From positions 135,787,741 through 135,851,740 of the forward strand of contig CM041465.1 of the NCBI GenBank assembly GCA_023213395.1: a stretch of DNA of 64,000 bases, in the 5' to 3' direction. The position numbers were made by a program, and so were the translations under genes. The notes beneath the pieces were generated by a model that was not told the origin of the DNA, searched no databases, and worked only from the letters and a program-made list of their open reading frames with translations. Source of the stretch: Cycas panzhihuaensis (lineage: Eukaryota; Cycadophyta). Below, one piece after another: positions 1 to 10,685 of this stretch (its first letter is position 1; the number at the start of each line of letters is the position of its first letter).

Positions 1-418
1 GATTCGTCTTCATACTCCCCCTCAAATGGATGACCAAATCCTTGTGCAACAAGGTGGTCCTGCATTTGATCTGAATCCTCATGGTTGTTGTCATCATGAT
101 CTATTGTTCTGTTACCTGTCTCACATGCTCATCAAAAGTTTCATCAAATACAGTGGGGATATCTCCCCCATAAATAGAAATCAATAAATCCTAAATAGGC
201 TTAGAAGTTGTTAATTCAGAAACTAGTGAAAAAACATCATCAGTCATAGTGCAAAATAATAAACCTAAAATTTCATTATCTTTTCTAAAATTTTCTTTAA
301 TGCTAAGGTCACATTCATGTTGTAAATATTTTAAAAGATCATGTTCAATAAAATAAGTTTGCATAGTGTCATACCATAGTGAAAAGTTATGGCCATAAAA
401 AATGGGGAATTGTGCCAT
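1..418 (-). pseudogene. Element A: copia-type gag N-terminus (partial, runs off left edge)
   Basis: Minus-strand frame opening with Met at 418. The first 75 codons are open and then stop. The start (MAQFPIFYG, then NFSLWYDTM) fits the N-terminal 'short Gly-Asn-hydrophobic-x-x-Trp' pattern of Ty1/copia capsid proteins, which form the particle that packages element RNA. After the stop the same frame shows acidic, His-rich sequence up to the window edge. The same stretch occurs in the opposite orientation at 5832-6240, which supports a repeated coding region and not a chance frame. No zinc knuckle or protease is visible before the edge. Assignment to copia rests on this motif and on the tRNA-Met primer site upstream. 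Confidence 0.55.
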
Positions 419-3400
419 TTTGAAAGTAATGTAATCAATAGGAAAATACTGATGTGTTTGAAAGCAAACTTAAAAAATCTTTTTCACTTATACAAAACTT
501 GAAAAAATTTTGAGAATGAAAGAGTTTTAAAAAAGATTGCCAATTTCTCAAATGAGTAATGTAAATCTTCAATGTAAAAAATATTTCCTTTTTGTATAAA
601 AAATAACTTTTCTTTGAGAAAAATATATATATTCTTATGAATAATTACTGGTTCAAAACAACTTAAAATGCTTGTAGAAAGATCAAGTAGAAATCTTGAG
701 TTAAACAATGAGATATAAACTAGAATTTTCTTTAAAAAATTTGAAAGAAGACAAGCTTATTAGGATGTACATATATGCTCAACTTTAACAGCTTAAAAAC
801 AATATTGAATAATGTCAGAATAGCTTAAAATTTTACCAATATGTAGATTGATGAGGTGTGAATCCAATGAAATAAACGGTTTTGAAAATGGGTACCAATA
901 AATCACAATTTGAATGATGCAAAGGAATGGACCTCCTTATGGAGCCTAACAGGAGCAGGGTAGGCAAAAATTGTATAAAATGACTAATTAACCTTTAGAA
1001 AAAGTTGAACAAAGGATCAAATATTATTTATAAAGTAATCAATATTCTTCTAATTGAAAATTTTTGAAAAATATATTAAAAAATGTGTAAAAAATAATAG
1101 ATTTAGGGCAATGAGATACCTCAAATTTGATTGATTTGAAATTTAGGAAGATAATATCAAAATATATTAAAAAATATGCCAAAATGAAGAGAAATGAGTT
1201 AGCTTCCCAACGAAGCTGACGAAATTGAAATCTGATAAAAAAATGAGAAAGTTATAGTGAAAATTGTAACAAGTATTTTTATGTAGAATGTTAGGAAACA
1301 GGCAAAAAATAACTAAATTCCTTATTTTAGCGATTAAAATATTAATGAAGGTGAACTCAAAAAATTGAAATAAAAAGTGAATATTAAAGTCTATACAACG
1401 TAGATTGCTATAGAGAAAATTTGGGTAAAAAATAGTTTATCAGAAATAAATGACAGCCAGTTCTAAAAACGATTTTGTTAAAAATGCAAAAATTGCTAAA
1501 ATTTTGAAAGTCTAATGTTAAAATGGTCGAAATAAGGTCAAATTGGCACCAAATTGGTCATATGACCAGTCGAAATCAGTGTACAAAAAATTTTTGATCT
1601 ATTGGCACAAGTTTCGTCTAAAACCGATAAGCCGGAGAGAAGTTATGGCCACAAAAGCACTAATAACTCTATGAAAAAAATAAAATTTTGAAAAAATAAA
1701 GTTTAAAATTAAAAAATACTTCTTAAAAAACATGTCTGAATATATACTGAGCCGGGATTGAACCCAAGATCAATCGGATAACAAAGATCTCCAATGCTAG
1801 GAGGGTGAACTCGCTCGTCGAGTTTAAAACACAAAAAACTATACAAGTTCAAACTCGGATCTCAAAAACTATTAATTAAGTTTAAATTTTTTAAAACCTT
1901 GAGACATACAGCAGATTGAAGCCGAAAAATGGCACTACGAAAAGTGCTAATATATAGTCAATAAATGTATGAGCAACAAACGCATATAATAATATATAAT
2001 AACGAAATGATCAAATGGCAACAAATCAATAAATGTAATAATTAATGAAATATGTTCCGTGAACGTGTAATGAAACAGCAGTGAACACAACGAACAGAAT
2101 GAACTGAATATATATACAGAAGACCAGGCAGTGCTATGCAAATAGATGTAACTCAAGATAGCGGTTGCGGGTTCTGTGAATTCCCGTGCAGTCCCGTAAT
2201 GAAGCGTGCGCTGCTGTGAATGAAGGCAGAGACGGCAGGGCAGCGTCTTAACTGCACGCAGACAGACCGAGGAGATGACCCAGTGCCCAATACGGGCAAC
2301 GCAATTACCAGGGGCGCCAGTTATGCGAGTACGCCAACACAATAATGAAAAGGCGATTGACGAATAACGGCAATTTATTCAAAGCAAGGGTAGCGATAAT
2401 AATACAAAGGCGAATAACGGTAATAATACAATATACGGGCCGCAATGAAAAAACACACCCGAGAGCCAAAAGACGGGCTTAGCAACGCACGGATCACGGC
2501 GCTGTTATAACAGCAGACGGGATGCACGATAAACATACAGGGTTAAATATCAAACGTGGACCGCAATGGGGCGATAACAAGGCACAGAGAGACGGGCGCT
2601 AGCAGAGCGCCGACAGCAGGGCGACCCAGACAGAGTCACGAGCGACGCAGGCTAGAGAGGCAGAGCATACAAGGGTAATGATGCACAGAGAACCAGAAGC
2701 GGGAGAGAGGCACGGAGGCACCGGAAGCGGGAGCCTGAAGACAGAGAGGCACAATGCAGGCACACAGAGAAACGGGAGGCCAAAGAGGCTGCAGCGATGC
2801 ACAGATAGAAGCATGAGCTAGACACACCAATGCACACAAAGACAATGCACACAAAGACAGAGGCGGGAGTCTGAATGGTTGCAAAGAGTGCACAGGATAG
2901 CAGAGAGCTCAAATATAATATTAAAATAGGAGTGATGCAAAGAGCATAAGAAACTGAATATAATAACAATGCAAATAATGAATAATATGAATAACAGAGC
3001 TAATATATGAAAAACAGATAATGGATCTGAGGATAGCTAATAATCCAGTACAGAAGATCACACAAGATCTATCGAGTGCATAAGACAGTAAAACATATAT
3101 TGAATCAAAGGAACAAAGTAAAGAATATATATTAAAAAATTTATTTATATGTTGAAAATAAAAAAGGAACGAAGAACCTGGTTCCTGTACGGTATGCAAA
3201 CTTCTGAGTGGGAGAACTTCCTTCACGGTGGATGAAATTCTGATCCGTCTTCTCCAGTGGATAGGTGAGCTCGCCAGAATCTCAACGAGTAGTCATATAG
3301 ATACGTTTCGCTAGATGTTTAAGCAACTAAAACGTATTTGTAGCAGGCTTCTTCAAATTTCTAAGTGCATTCTCCAGTACTTCTCTAGACGGTTGAATAT

Positions 3401-3973
3401 GCCTAAAAAAACTGTAGATCTGTAACAATCTTGAAAATATAGTAAGAAAATATGATGAAAAATATAGATCTGAGCTAAATATAGCATAAAATGCTGAAAA
3501 ACCTTGATATAATAAGCAGATTTATAATAAAAATAGTAGATATGAAGTAACAAGTTGCAGATCTCTGAAAAAACTTGATAATTTTTGTATGCAGCTGATG
3601 CTCTTTTGCAAATCTGTAAAAATACCAAATAAGTAGACAAATAACTTATAAACTGTCAAAATATATGATAAATCTGTAACTCTAAAGAGAAAATAACTTA
3701 AATATGAGAATAAAATTTGAAAGTATATAGCTTGCTGCTGAAAAATCCTGCGTAGATCTGCACAAATCTGAAAATAGAGCTCAGTAATATTTGTTGAACC
3801 AGAAATATAGCTCAATAATAATCAAAATTTGCTGAAATGATATATAAAACTTGCTAAAAATTTTCAGAAAAATAAATCTAGTTAATATATATTGCTTAAA
3901 AAAAAAATCTGTTGTAGAGTGCTAGTAGATCTTGGTGCTCTTCTTCAAAGCTTCAGCAGGTCAGCAATCGCTT
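419..3973 (-). other. Element A: long untranslated leader between primer site and gag
   Basis: About 3.5 kb lies between the primer-binding site and gag, unusually long for a copia element. Three zones can be told apart. Positions 419-1700 have an inverted counterpart at about 4540-5830. Positions about 2160-2900 are much richer in G+C, and pyrimidine-rich when read on the minus strand, with reiterated GCCTC/CTCCG-like words. Positions 3323-3973 closely match the leader of element C at 20680-21364. The open frames here are short and follow the repeats, so I call no gene. A tRNA-like patch sits at 1741-1812. Confidence 0.55.
1741..1812 (-). other. Possible tRNA-derived patch (RNA polymerase III B-box-like)
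   Basis: Read on the minus strand this contains GGGTTCAATCCCGG, close to a tRNA B box / T-arm, preceded about 35 nt upstream by a weak A-box-like TAGCATTGG. I cannot fold a full cloverleaf: the T-stem has mismatches and the acceptor ends do not pair. It may be a remnant of a tRNA-derived SINE or chance. Confidence 0.25.
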
Positions 3974-3985
3974 GCTCTGATACCA
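3974..3985 (-). promoter_or_regulatory. Element A: duplicate tRNA-iMet primer-binding-site copy
   Basis: On the minus strand this reads TGGTATCAGAGC, the complement of the plant initiator tRNA-Met 3' end. It lies exactly 40 bp inside the LTR-adjacent copy and is followed by similar sequence, so the site looks tandemly duplicated. Confidence 0.7.
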
Positions 3986-4013
3986 AATGATGGAAAAAAT
4001 ATGGAGCCAAAGT

Positions 4014-4025
4014 GCTCTGATACCA
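4014..4025 (-). promoter_or_regulatory. Element A: primer-binding site (tRNA-iMet)
   Basis: Perfect TGGTATCAGAGC on the minus strand, directly abutting the LTR end at 4026. This is where initiator tRNA-Met would prime minus-strand DNA synthesis. It fixes the element's orientation (minus) and identifies the flanking LTR as the 5' LTR. Confidence 0.85.
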
Positions 4026-4407
4026 TGTTAGAAATAATATTTGCAAGAAACAGTAATAGCAAGACTATGCTCTATACCAGTATTGCATCAATACATCAGT
4101 GTATCACCATTACAATAGCATAAAACACATGAAAGCCTTGTTGTTCAATCCATTGTAGTAGAATGAGCATTACAAATCTCCTCAAAAATAGGTGGTGTCT
4201 AAAGACACTAGGGTTGTACACCCCTTAATATTTATAGTTTAGGGGAGGAGGGAAACTCCTCAACCCTTGAATTCAAATTAATAATACAACTTAACTCAAA
4301 TGAAACTAACTCAACTTACCTTGACATGTTGAGCATCACATGTCTAAATTGAGGTGCACAATCCTAGTAGGTAAGAGGGAGTTGAGTAATGACATTACAC
4401 TCCAACA
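4026..4407 (-). repeat. Element A: 5' LTR
   Basis: A 382-bp repeat which on the minus strand starts TGTTGGAGTG and ends TTCTAACA, the canonical TG...CA termini. It has an inverted homologue at 6529-6935 (LTR B). Shared blocks include an inverted repeat around GTGTCT/AGACAC and a TATA-like AATATTTATAG stretch. Its inner end contains degenerate copies of the primer-site repeat unit seen in element C (AATAATATTTGCAAGA). Confidence 0.8.
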
Positions 4408-5831
4408 ATATGCTCAGCCCATGGTCACCTTCATTCTCACGTGACTGTGACCTTTTATCAAATGGGCTAATAAAAGTTAAAACCTTTTTTTCTTTTTAAT
4501 TTTTTTTTTTTAATTTTTCATTTTTACATAGGGTTATTGGTAAATTTTTGCCATAACTCCTCGCTGAGTCATCAATTTCTGACGAAACTAGTTTCATTAG
4601 ATCAGAAATTTTATGTAAATCAATTTTGACTGGTCATATGACCAATTTAGTGTTGATTTGACCCTGTTTCAATCGATTTAAAGTTAATCAGTCATTTTTT
4701 TAGTTTTTTTTTTAATATTTTACAAAATCACTTTTTGAACTGATTATATTTTATTACTAGGAAACAATTTTCTACCTAGATTTATTCTACAGTGATCTAT
4801 GTTCAACAAACTTCATTACTCAACTTTTATTTTATTTTTTAGAATTCTTTTTGACCATTATTTTAATTACCAAAGCTAGCACTTTAGTGGTTTTTAACAT
4901 TTTTTAAACATTTTTTACATAAAGGTACTAGTTGCCATTTTCACTATAACTTTTCTGTTTGACATCCACATTTAGTTCCGTTAGTTTCATTGGGAATCTG
5001 ACTTATTTCCCTTCGAACTGACATAATCTTTTATACATTTTAACATATGTTTACTAATTTTCAAATTGCTCAAAGTAGAGGTAATTAATTGCCTCCAACC
5101 TGCCAGTTTTACACATTATATATATATATATATATTTCTCAAAAATTTTCAGTTAAAAGTAAATTGATCAGTCTTCTAAATAATATTTAATAATTTCTTA
5201 ATATTTTATAAAGTTTTATTAGAAATTTTATGCTTTTTTGAGCTCCCTGCTCCCTTTAGGCCTCAAAAAGAGGCATGTTCCTTTGATTTATCGAAATTTG
5301 ACTTGTAGGAACTCATTTTTAAAACGGTCAATTCTGTTGGATTCATATTTTATTATTCTTCATACTTGTGAAGTTTCATATTCTTCTAAGATCGTTTAGT
5401 ATACTTTTAAAGCAACCAAATTTGAGGTTGCCCTCTAACCCTTCTTTTAAAAGGTTTCTTCATACTCCTTATCTTTCAAAGTAAAATATACATATATTTA
5501 AGTTTCTTTTAGCATTATATATTATTATCAAGGCTAAGGATATATTGCATTAAAAGTTTACATTTATTCATTTGAAGAAAATCAAAATGTTAAGGATTAT
5601 TCCTTTTATCATCAAAGTTACATTTCAGATTTGTATTACTAAAAGGATCTTTATTACATGCAAATTTGCTTATATATCCATCATTTCCTTATTATGCCTA
5701 GTTGATTGCCTTTCTAAAAGGCATTACATCTCCTTAAAAAATTTATTTAAAATCATATATATTTATTATATTTATTGACCTTCTTGACTTGGTGAAATCA
5801 TACTTTTTATACTAAATTTTTTTTTGATAAA
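4408..5831 (+). other. Element B: leader region, inverted copy of A leader
   Basis: AT-rich non-coding sequence. From about 4540 it matches the reverse complement of 1700-419; for example TGGTCATATGACCA blocks occur in both. No 5' LTR or primer site was found at its left end, which directly abuts the outer edge of LTR A. A short (TA)n run lies at 5115-5135. The open frame at 5572-5778 gives a low-complexity Ile/Leu-rich product and I do not call it a gene. Confidence 0.5.
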
Positions 5832-6240
5832 ATGGCATAATTTCCCATTTTTTATGGCTATAACTTTTCACTATGGTATAACACTATGTAAGATTATTTT
5901 ATTGAACATGATCTTTTGAAGTATTTGCAACATGAATGTGATTTAAGAATTAAAGAAAATTTTAGAAAGGACAATGAAGCATTAGGTTTATTATTTTGCA
6001 CTATAAATGATGATATTTTTTCAAAGGTTTATGAATTAACTACTTCTAAATCAGTTTGAAATGTATTGATTTCCACTTATAGGGGAGATACCCTCCATGT
6101 ATTTGATGATATTTTTTATGAGCATGTGAGACAAGTGACAGAACATGTGAATCATAATGATAACACCCATGAAGATTCTGATCAAATACATGACCAACTT
6201 GCTATATAAGTACCTGATCCTCCATTTGAGGGGGAGAATG
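5832..6240 (+). pseudogene. Element B: copia-type gag fragment
   Basis: Same capsid N-terminal region as 418-1 but on the plus strand, beginning with an ATG at 5832. It is broken by an early stop but still recognisable through blocks such as LLKYLQHECD in A and its counterpart at about 5910. Between here and the 3' LTR (6241-6517) there is no protease, integrase or reverse transcriptase, so B is an internally deleted, non-autonomous copy. Confidence 0.5.
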
Positions 6241-6517
6241 AATCATATGACATGATGGAGAATAAATTTGATGACATGACAACTACTCATAGCATAAAGA
6301 CTACAAAAGACAAAGTTGCAGCTATACATACATGCATGAATCAAGTTTCTTTTGCACCAAATTTTTTATAATTTACTTTCAGCTTTTTTGCATTACTCCA
6401 TGAGACATATATCACAAGAAAGTTGAAGCATGTTAATGAAGATCAGATTTCTAAAGTTTTTTTCAAGTATAAGTTCCATAAGTTTAAAGAAAAGATTTAA
6501 GTATTCGTGATGTCATT

Positions 6518-6528
6518 AAGGGGGAGAA
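6518..6528 (+). promoter_or_regulatory. Element B: polypurine tract
   Basis: AAGGGGGAGAA lies immediately upstream of the LTR start TGTTGGAGC. It is the expected primer for plus-strand DNA synthesis and identifies the following repeat as a 3' LTR. Confidence 0.75.
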
Positions 6529-6935
6529 TGTTGGAGCTAATCATCATCACTCCACTCCCACCTTTTTAACCAGGATTGTACACCTCATTAAGCTCAATTT
6601 AGACATATGATGCTCAACATGTTGAGGTAAGTTAAGGTAAGTTTAACTTTGATTCAAGTTAGTTTCATTTGAGTTAAGTTAAACATTATTTTATTATTAT
6701 TTTAAATTCAGGGGTTGAGGAGTTTCTTTCCTCCCCCAAATTATAAATATTAAGAGATGTACAACCCTAGTGTCTATAGACACTACCCTTATTTAGGAAA
6801 TTTGTAATGCTCACTTCTCACAATGGATTGAATATAGGAGTTTCATGTGTTTATGATACATTGATGTATTGTAATATTGATCTATATGATTCTATTCTAT
6901 ATTCTTCTATGTTCTCCTATAATATTTTTCCTACA
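6529..6935 (+). repeat. Element B: LTR
   Basis: A 407-bp repeat, TGTTGGAGC...CCTACA, homologous in inverse orientation to 4026-4407. It contains a TATA-like TTATAAATATT (about 6741) followed about 20 bp later by the perfect 16-bp palindrome AGTGTCTATAGACACT (6769-6784), which would fall near the start of the RNA. It is bordered by a polypurine tract on the left and a primer-binding-site-like sequence on the right. Confidence 0.75.
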
Positions 6936-6937
6936 TT

Positions 6938-6949
6938 TGGTATTAGAGC
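6938..6949 (+). promoter_or_regulatory. Primer-binding-site-like sequence after LTR B
   Basis: TGGTATTAGAGC, one mismatch from the tRNA-iMet site, lies 2 bp after the LTR end. A terminal 3' LTR should be followed by host DNA, so this implies that LTR B also served as a 5' LTR or that the junction is recombinant. Confidence 0.6.
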
Positions 6950-8860
6950 ATAGTTTAGCTACTTTCTATTTCCTACATTTAGGGGTTAGGGTTTTACAAT
7001 CAACTATTGGTCATATACAGAGCCCATATGACCAAGGGGTTAACGATAAAGCTGGTAAACTTTAAAATGGAGTAAATTAAATTGAATAATTTTTTACCTT
7101 ACAAAAGTTTTTATATGATATCTTATAATTTTTAAAATTTGAAAGTAATTTGTTAAGGATTAAATGTTTTTCATGATATACTTATAAACTTTCCTTTATA
7201 ACTTCTCATTCATATGTCAGAATCAGGTGTTGTTAGTTGCATTAAGTTTTTTATTTCAAGATGGTTGAAACGAGTGGTCACAAAGTATAATTTAAAATTT
7301 AAAAGCCTAGTGTTTTAATAAGCAAAGTTTATGCAAATGCTTAAAACTTCACGAAAAGCACATTTCATGAAAGTTTTTAGATCTATTTTCACATATCTTA
7401 TAATTTTTAGTATTCCTAATAGTGTGGTAAAGTTGTTTCTACATGTGGATGCATGAAGAAGTATGTTTGATTCAAAATTAAGTAAGAATCACTCATTTAT
7501 GACATTTTGAAGGCTCATTTTAATGAAATTTCAGTTATATATGCTAGATATTAATTTTTTCCCCTTGTTTGTATTCACATTTAGTATTGTATGATTTAAA
7601 TACACTAATTAAATTATCAAAATCACTTGGTTTGACACATTTGATACATAATTACCCTCTACTTTCCTTATCCACCTAGTTATTTGATAATACATTAGCT
7701 GTCAAGGTTCTCTAGGTAATATTTAGTAACTGAGGTTGACCAAAGTTTCTAGCTGCCATTACTAACAGTGTTTAATGGGCTCTATAGGTGAAGATAAATT
7801 CATATGTAACTTTATATAATTCATGATAGTCAAGTCATGATATTGATCTATGACAGTAATGTCATAAGGATGTTGATGATGTTAATCATTGACATATGAA
7901 AATTTTTTGGTATGAAGTATTATCCATACCAAAAATGTTATCAGTATTTATAAATTAATGTGATGACCTACTCCCATAGATTGGTTGATTTATATTTGGA
8001 TATATTTCATTTTAGATTCCTTACTTATATGAGATAAGCAAGATGGTTATAATTTTTCCAAGTTACAAGTGATACTTCAGATTTAGATTTTAACATATAG
8101 GTTGTTATTTAAAAATATTAAACATTAAAGGGGGAGTGATGGAATAGGTGGTTCCATATAATGTTTAATGTATTTGATGTTTGGAGGCTCAGTTCTTTTC
8201 AATAAAATTAAGGAGGATATTTGAGAAAGAAATTGATCAACATGCTATAACAATCCATTTCCATGTTGAGATTGGGACATGATGACTTGGTTTAATTCCT
8301 TTTGAGGCTCTTAAGGATACTTTTTGATTAAATACTTATGAGAGTTTTTCTTGCTAATCACATCTAATATTTTCTTATTAGTAGCTATATTATTTTTTAG
8401 CAAAAGATGCTTCATAAAAGGATATTTGATTATCAATAAACTTGGAAAGCTCAAACTCTAAGGGGTATTCATTTGTATCCTTAAAGAAACCATATAGGAT
8501 GTAGACTTTAAGTGGAACCTTAATTGTGTACTCTCAAGGAACCACAAATTAGTTGTCTCAAATAAGAATGAATATACTTTAGTACTCAACTCATTTGCTT
8601 GGTAGAACTACTCTCGAAATAAAATTTTTTATGTTAATCAAACCTTGTATCTAAAGGAGGTTCCTATTCAATTCCAGTTGTAGTAGCTAGTTACCTATGT
8701 ATTTCAGTAGATGGGTCTTTCTTCATAAGAACTTTAGCATATTTAGTTTTTAAATTGTAGATACAACTAGCATAATAGAAAGACAATCTTCTTTAGATCC
8801 AATATATGATTTCAATTTCTGCATAATGTTATAGATGTGACATTAAACACTATTAGGGGG
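6950..8860 (+). other. D-family internal region (decayed, no readable domains)
   Basis: Homologous in patches to the interior of element D. The GAGCCCATATGAC block at about 7020 matches about 25056, with similarity continuing for some 300 bp. A second patch at about 8690-8750 resembles about 25980-26030. It ends in a purine-rich TATTAGGGGG tract before the LTR at 8861. Dense stops in all frames prevent any protein call. A second purine tract, AAAGGGGGAG (about 8127), could be an older polypurine tract. Confidence 0.4.
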
Positions 8861-9250
8861 TGTTAAAATATAATATTTAATATAGGTTGATATTAAGTAT
8901 CCCCATTAACTTTCATAGGAATTTTATATTGGGATATTAAGTTGTGTCCAAGCTAGTGCACACCTATTCATATAAATGTCCCATTAGTGGATATAAGAGT
9001 TCTTATATATGATTAGATAAGTATAAAGTGAAATGTACTATACATATGTATTCATACTAATGTAATAATTTGGAGATGATTGCTTTCCCATAAGCTTTAT
9101 TATATTTTGTATTTATACATACTTCATCTTTCATTTATTTCTTTATAGTTATATAATTAATCATCTCATATTTGTTACATGTTTACTTTAATATTTTTAT
9201 CATTCTAACATGTTAATTACAAAGGTTACTCTACATCCTATTTTTTAATA
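8861..9250 (+). repeat. D2: LTR, right boundary approximate
   Basis: Starts TGTTAAAATATAAT directly after the purine tract TATTAGGGGG and is followed at 9251 by a primer-site-like TGGTATCAAAGT. Its layout (TTTAATATA near the start, TTTAACA/CTAACA near the end) parallels the element D LTRs, but identity is low. The true end may be 9210 (CTAACA). Confidence 0.45.
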
Positions 9251-9262
9251 TGGTATCAAAGT
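9251..9262 (+). promoter_or_regulatory. Degenerate primer-binding site
   Basis: TGGTATCAAAGT shares TGGTATCA plus two of the last four bases with the tRNA-iMet site. Element D carries a closely similar TGATATCAAAGT next to its 5' LTR. Confidence 0.45.
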
Positions 9263-9294
9263 AATTTTGGTTTATATTTTGATAAAGGTAAATA

Positions 9295-9375
9295 ACAAGA
9301 TATTACTATGGATTTCATCACAAGTTTACCATTATCTATTGGGTTCAACTCAATATTGTTAATCATTAATATTGA
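9295..9375 (+). pseudogene. Ty3/gypsy integrase scrap
   Basis: A plus-strand frame reads MDFITSLPLS then FNSILLII, matching the start of the integrase core in G1 (19641: MDFIIGLPLS) and G2 (about 40110). Only about 80 bp is recognisable. It overlaps the end of the minus-strand copia relic, so the junction is scrambled. Confidence 0.5.
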
Positions 9376-10685
9376 TATTGACTCCTTTATCTATTACAAT
9401 GTCATTCTTCTTCTTATCTAGAATATAACAATGGCCATTTTCATCAAATATTGTTCTTAACTTCTTTTTGCTTTACTGAAATACTGACAAGAGATTTTTC
9501 TTTATTCCAAGTACAAAATAGCATTACCTATTCATTGAACTTTTCCATTAATTTCTATGGCTATCGATCCTATCCCTTTTATATGAAAGGAAATATTGTC
9601 TTCTAACTCTATAAGTTTATTAAAATCATATGATTTTATAATTTTAAGCTATTCATCAATTCTAATCATATGGTGGGAGGCTCCTAAATCAACATACTAA
9701 TCTTTAGTGGCCTTGGTGCTAGTAGCTAGAGCAACTACAAATGCGATTTTAACTTTGTTCTCTGTTGAATCTTGTTCTTTGCTATAGTTTCTTAAGATTT
9801 GTTTCCCTCTCTAAATTTCTACTTGTTTATGATAATGCTATTATGGGTAGTGCCCAATTTGCCCATACTGGTAGTAGACATAAGAAAACCTATAATTATT
9901 TAAGAAGTGACCAAATTTTTTGTAGTTAAAGTAGACCCTTAAATCACATAAAGGAGTGGATCTTTCTCTTCCTCTTCCTTTAGTCCAATGGCCTCTATGA
10001 CCAGTTGGTACCCCACCTCATGCTCTAAGGTTATATTAGCCTTGTCCTTGGCCACTTAAGTTCAATTTGGTGATGGATGCTTCTTCCACCTTAACATCTT
10101 CTTCATACCTCTGGTTCCTTTGCTCTTAACTTAGCATGTGACCTATAAGGACATTAAGAGTTATTGTAGTTGTTTATCCTCCACTTGTTAATATATTAAC
10201 CATGTTGTCATAGGATTTTGGTAATTTATTGAGTATAAGATATACCAATTTAATATCAATTACTTTATCTCCTACTGTGACAAGTGTATTTTTGATATTA
10301 GTCAACTTGGCTATGAAGTCTGAGATTGGCTGGCATTCCATCTTTTTAAGCTTATATAATTCTTCCCTGAGAGCAACTATTCTAATCTTATTTTTCTAGT
10401 TGAACATTGAGGATATAGTTTTCTAGATTTCAAAGGCACTTTCAATACTATTAACATATGTCAGAAGAGAATCCAAAATCAAAAGTTTAAGTATAACTAC
10501 AACATTATTATTTCTTCCTCCCTAGTTCAACAAGCCTACCATATCTGTAGGCTATTTTTCTTCCTTGATTGTGATCTTCTAGGCATGTTTGGCTCTTAAA
10601 AGACCTTTATTTTTATTTTCTAGAGGCTAAAATTTGTTTTAATTAGCTTATTTACTTTAGGTAGAGCTACAGTAAAAGAGGCCAT
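9360..10685 (-). pseudogene. Ty1/copia gag-protease relic
   Basis: Minus strand, with a plausible Met at 10685 (MASFTVALPKVNKL, then NFSL). Several frames must be combined. The capsid shows a stretch around EELYKLKKME and 'VGDKVIDIKLVYLILNKLP', as in copia UBN2-type capsids. A worn zinc knuckle lies near 9890 (the KFGH core survives, the Cys are mutated). The aspartic protease motif YVDLGASHHM lies near 9680. Downstream, 'FDENGHCYILD' (about 9440) resembles the region before copia integrase. Integrase, reverse transcriptase and RNase H are absent. Stops and frameshifts are frequent, so it is non-functional. Confidence 0.6.

Noticed and set aside
2599-2969. Overlapping minus-strand frames of 71-105 codons
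   Set aside because: They cross the GC-rich repeated leader of element A, are Cys/Leu/Ser-rich in several frames at once and show no domain; composition explains them.
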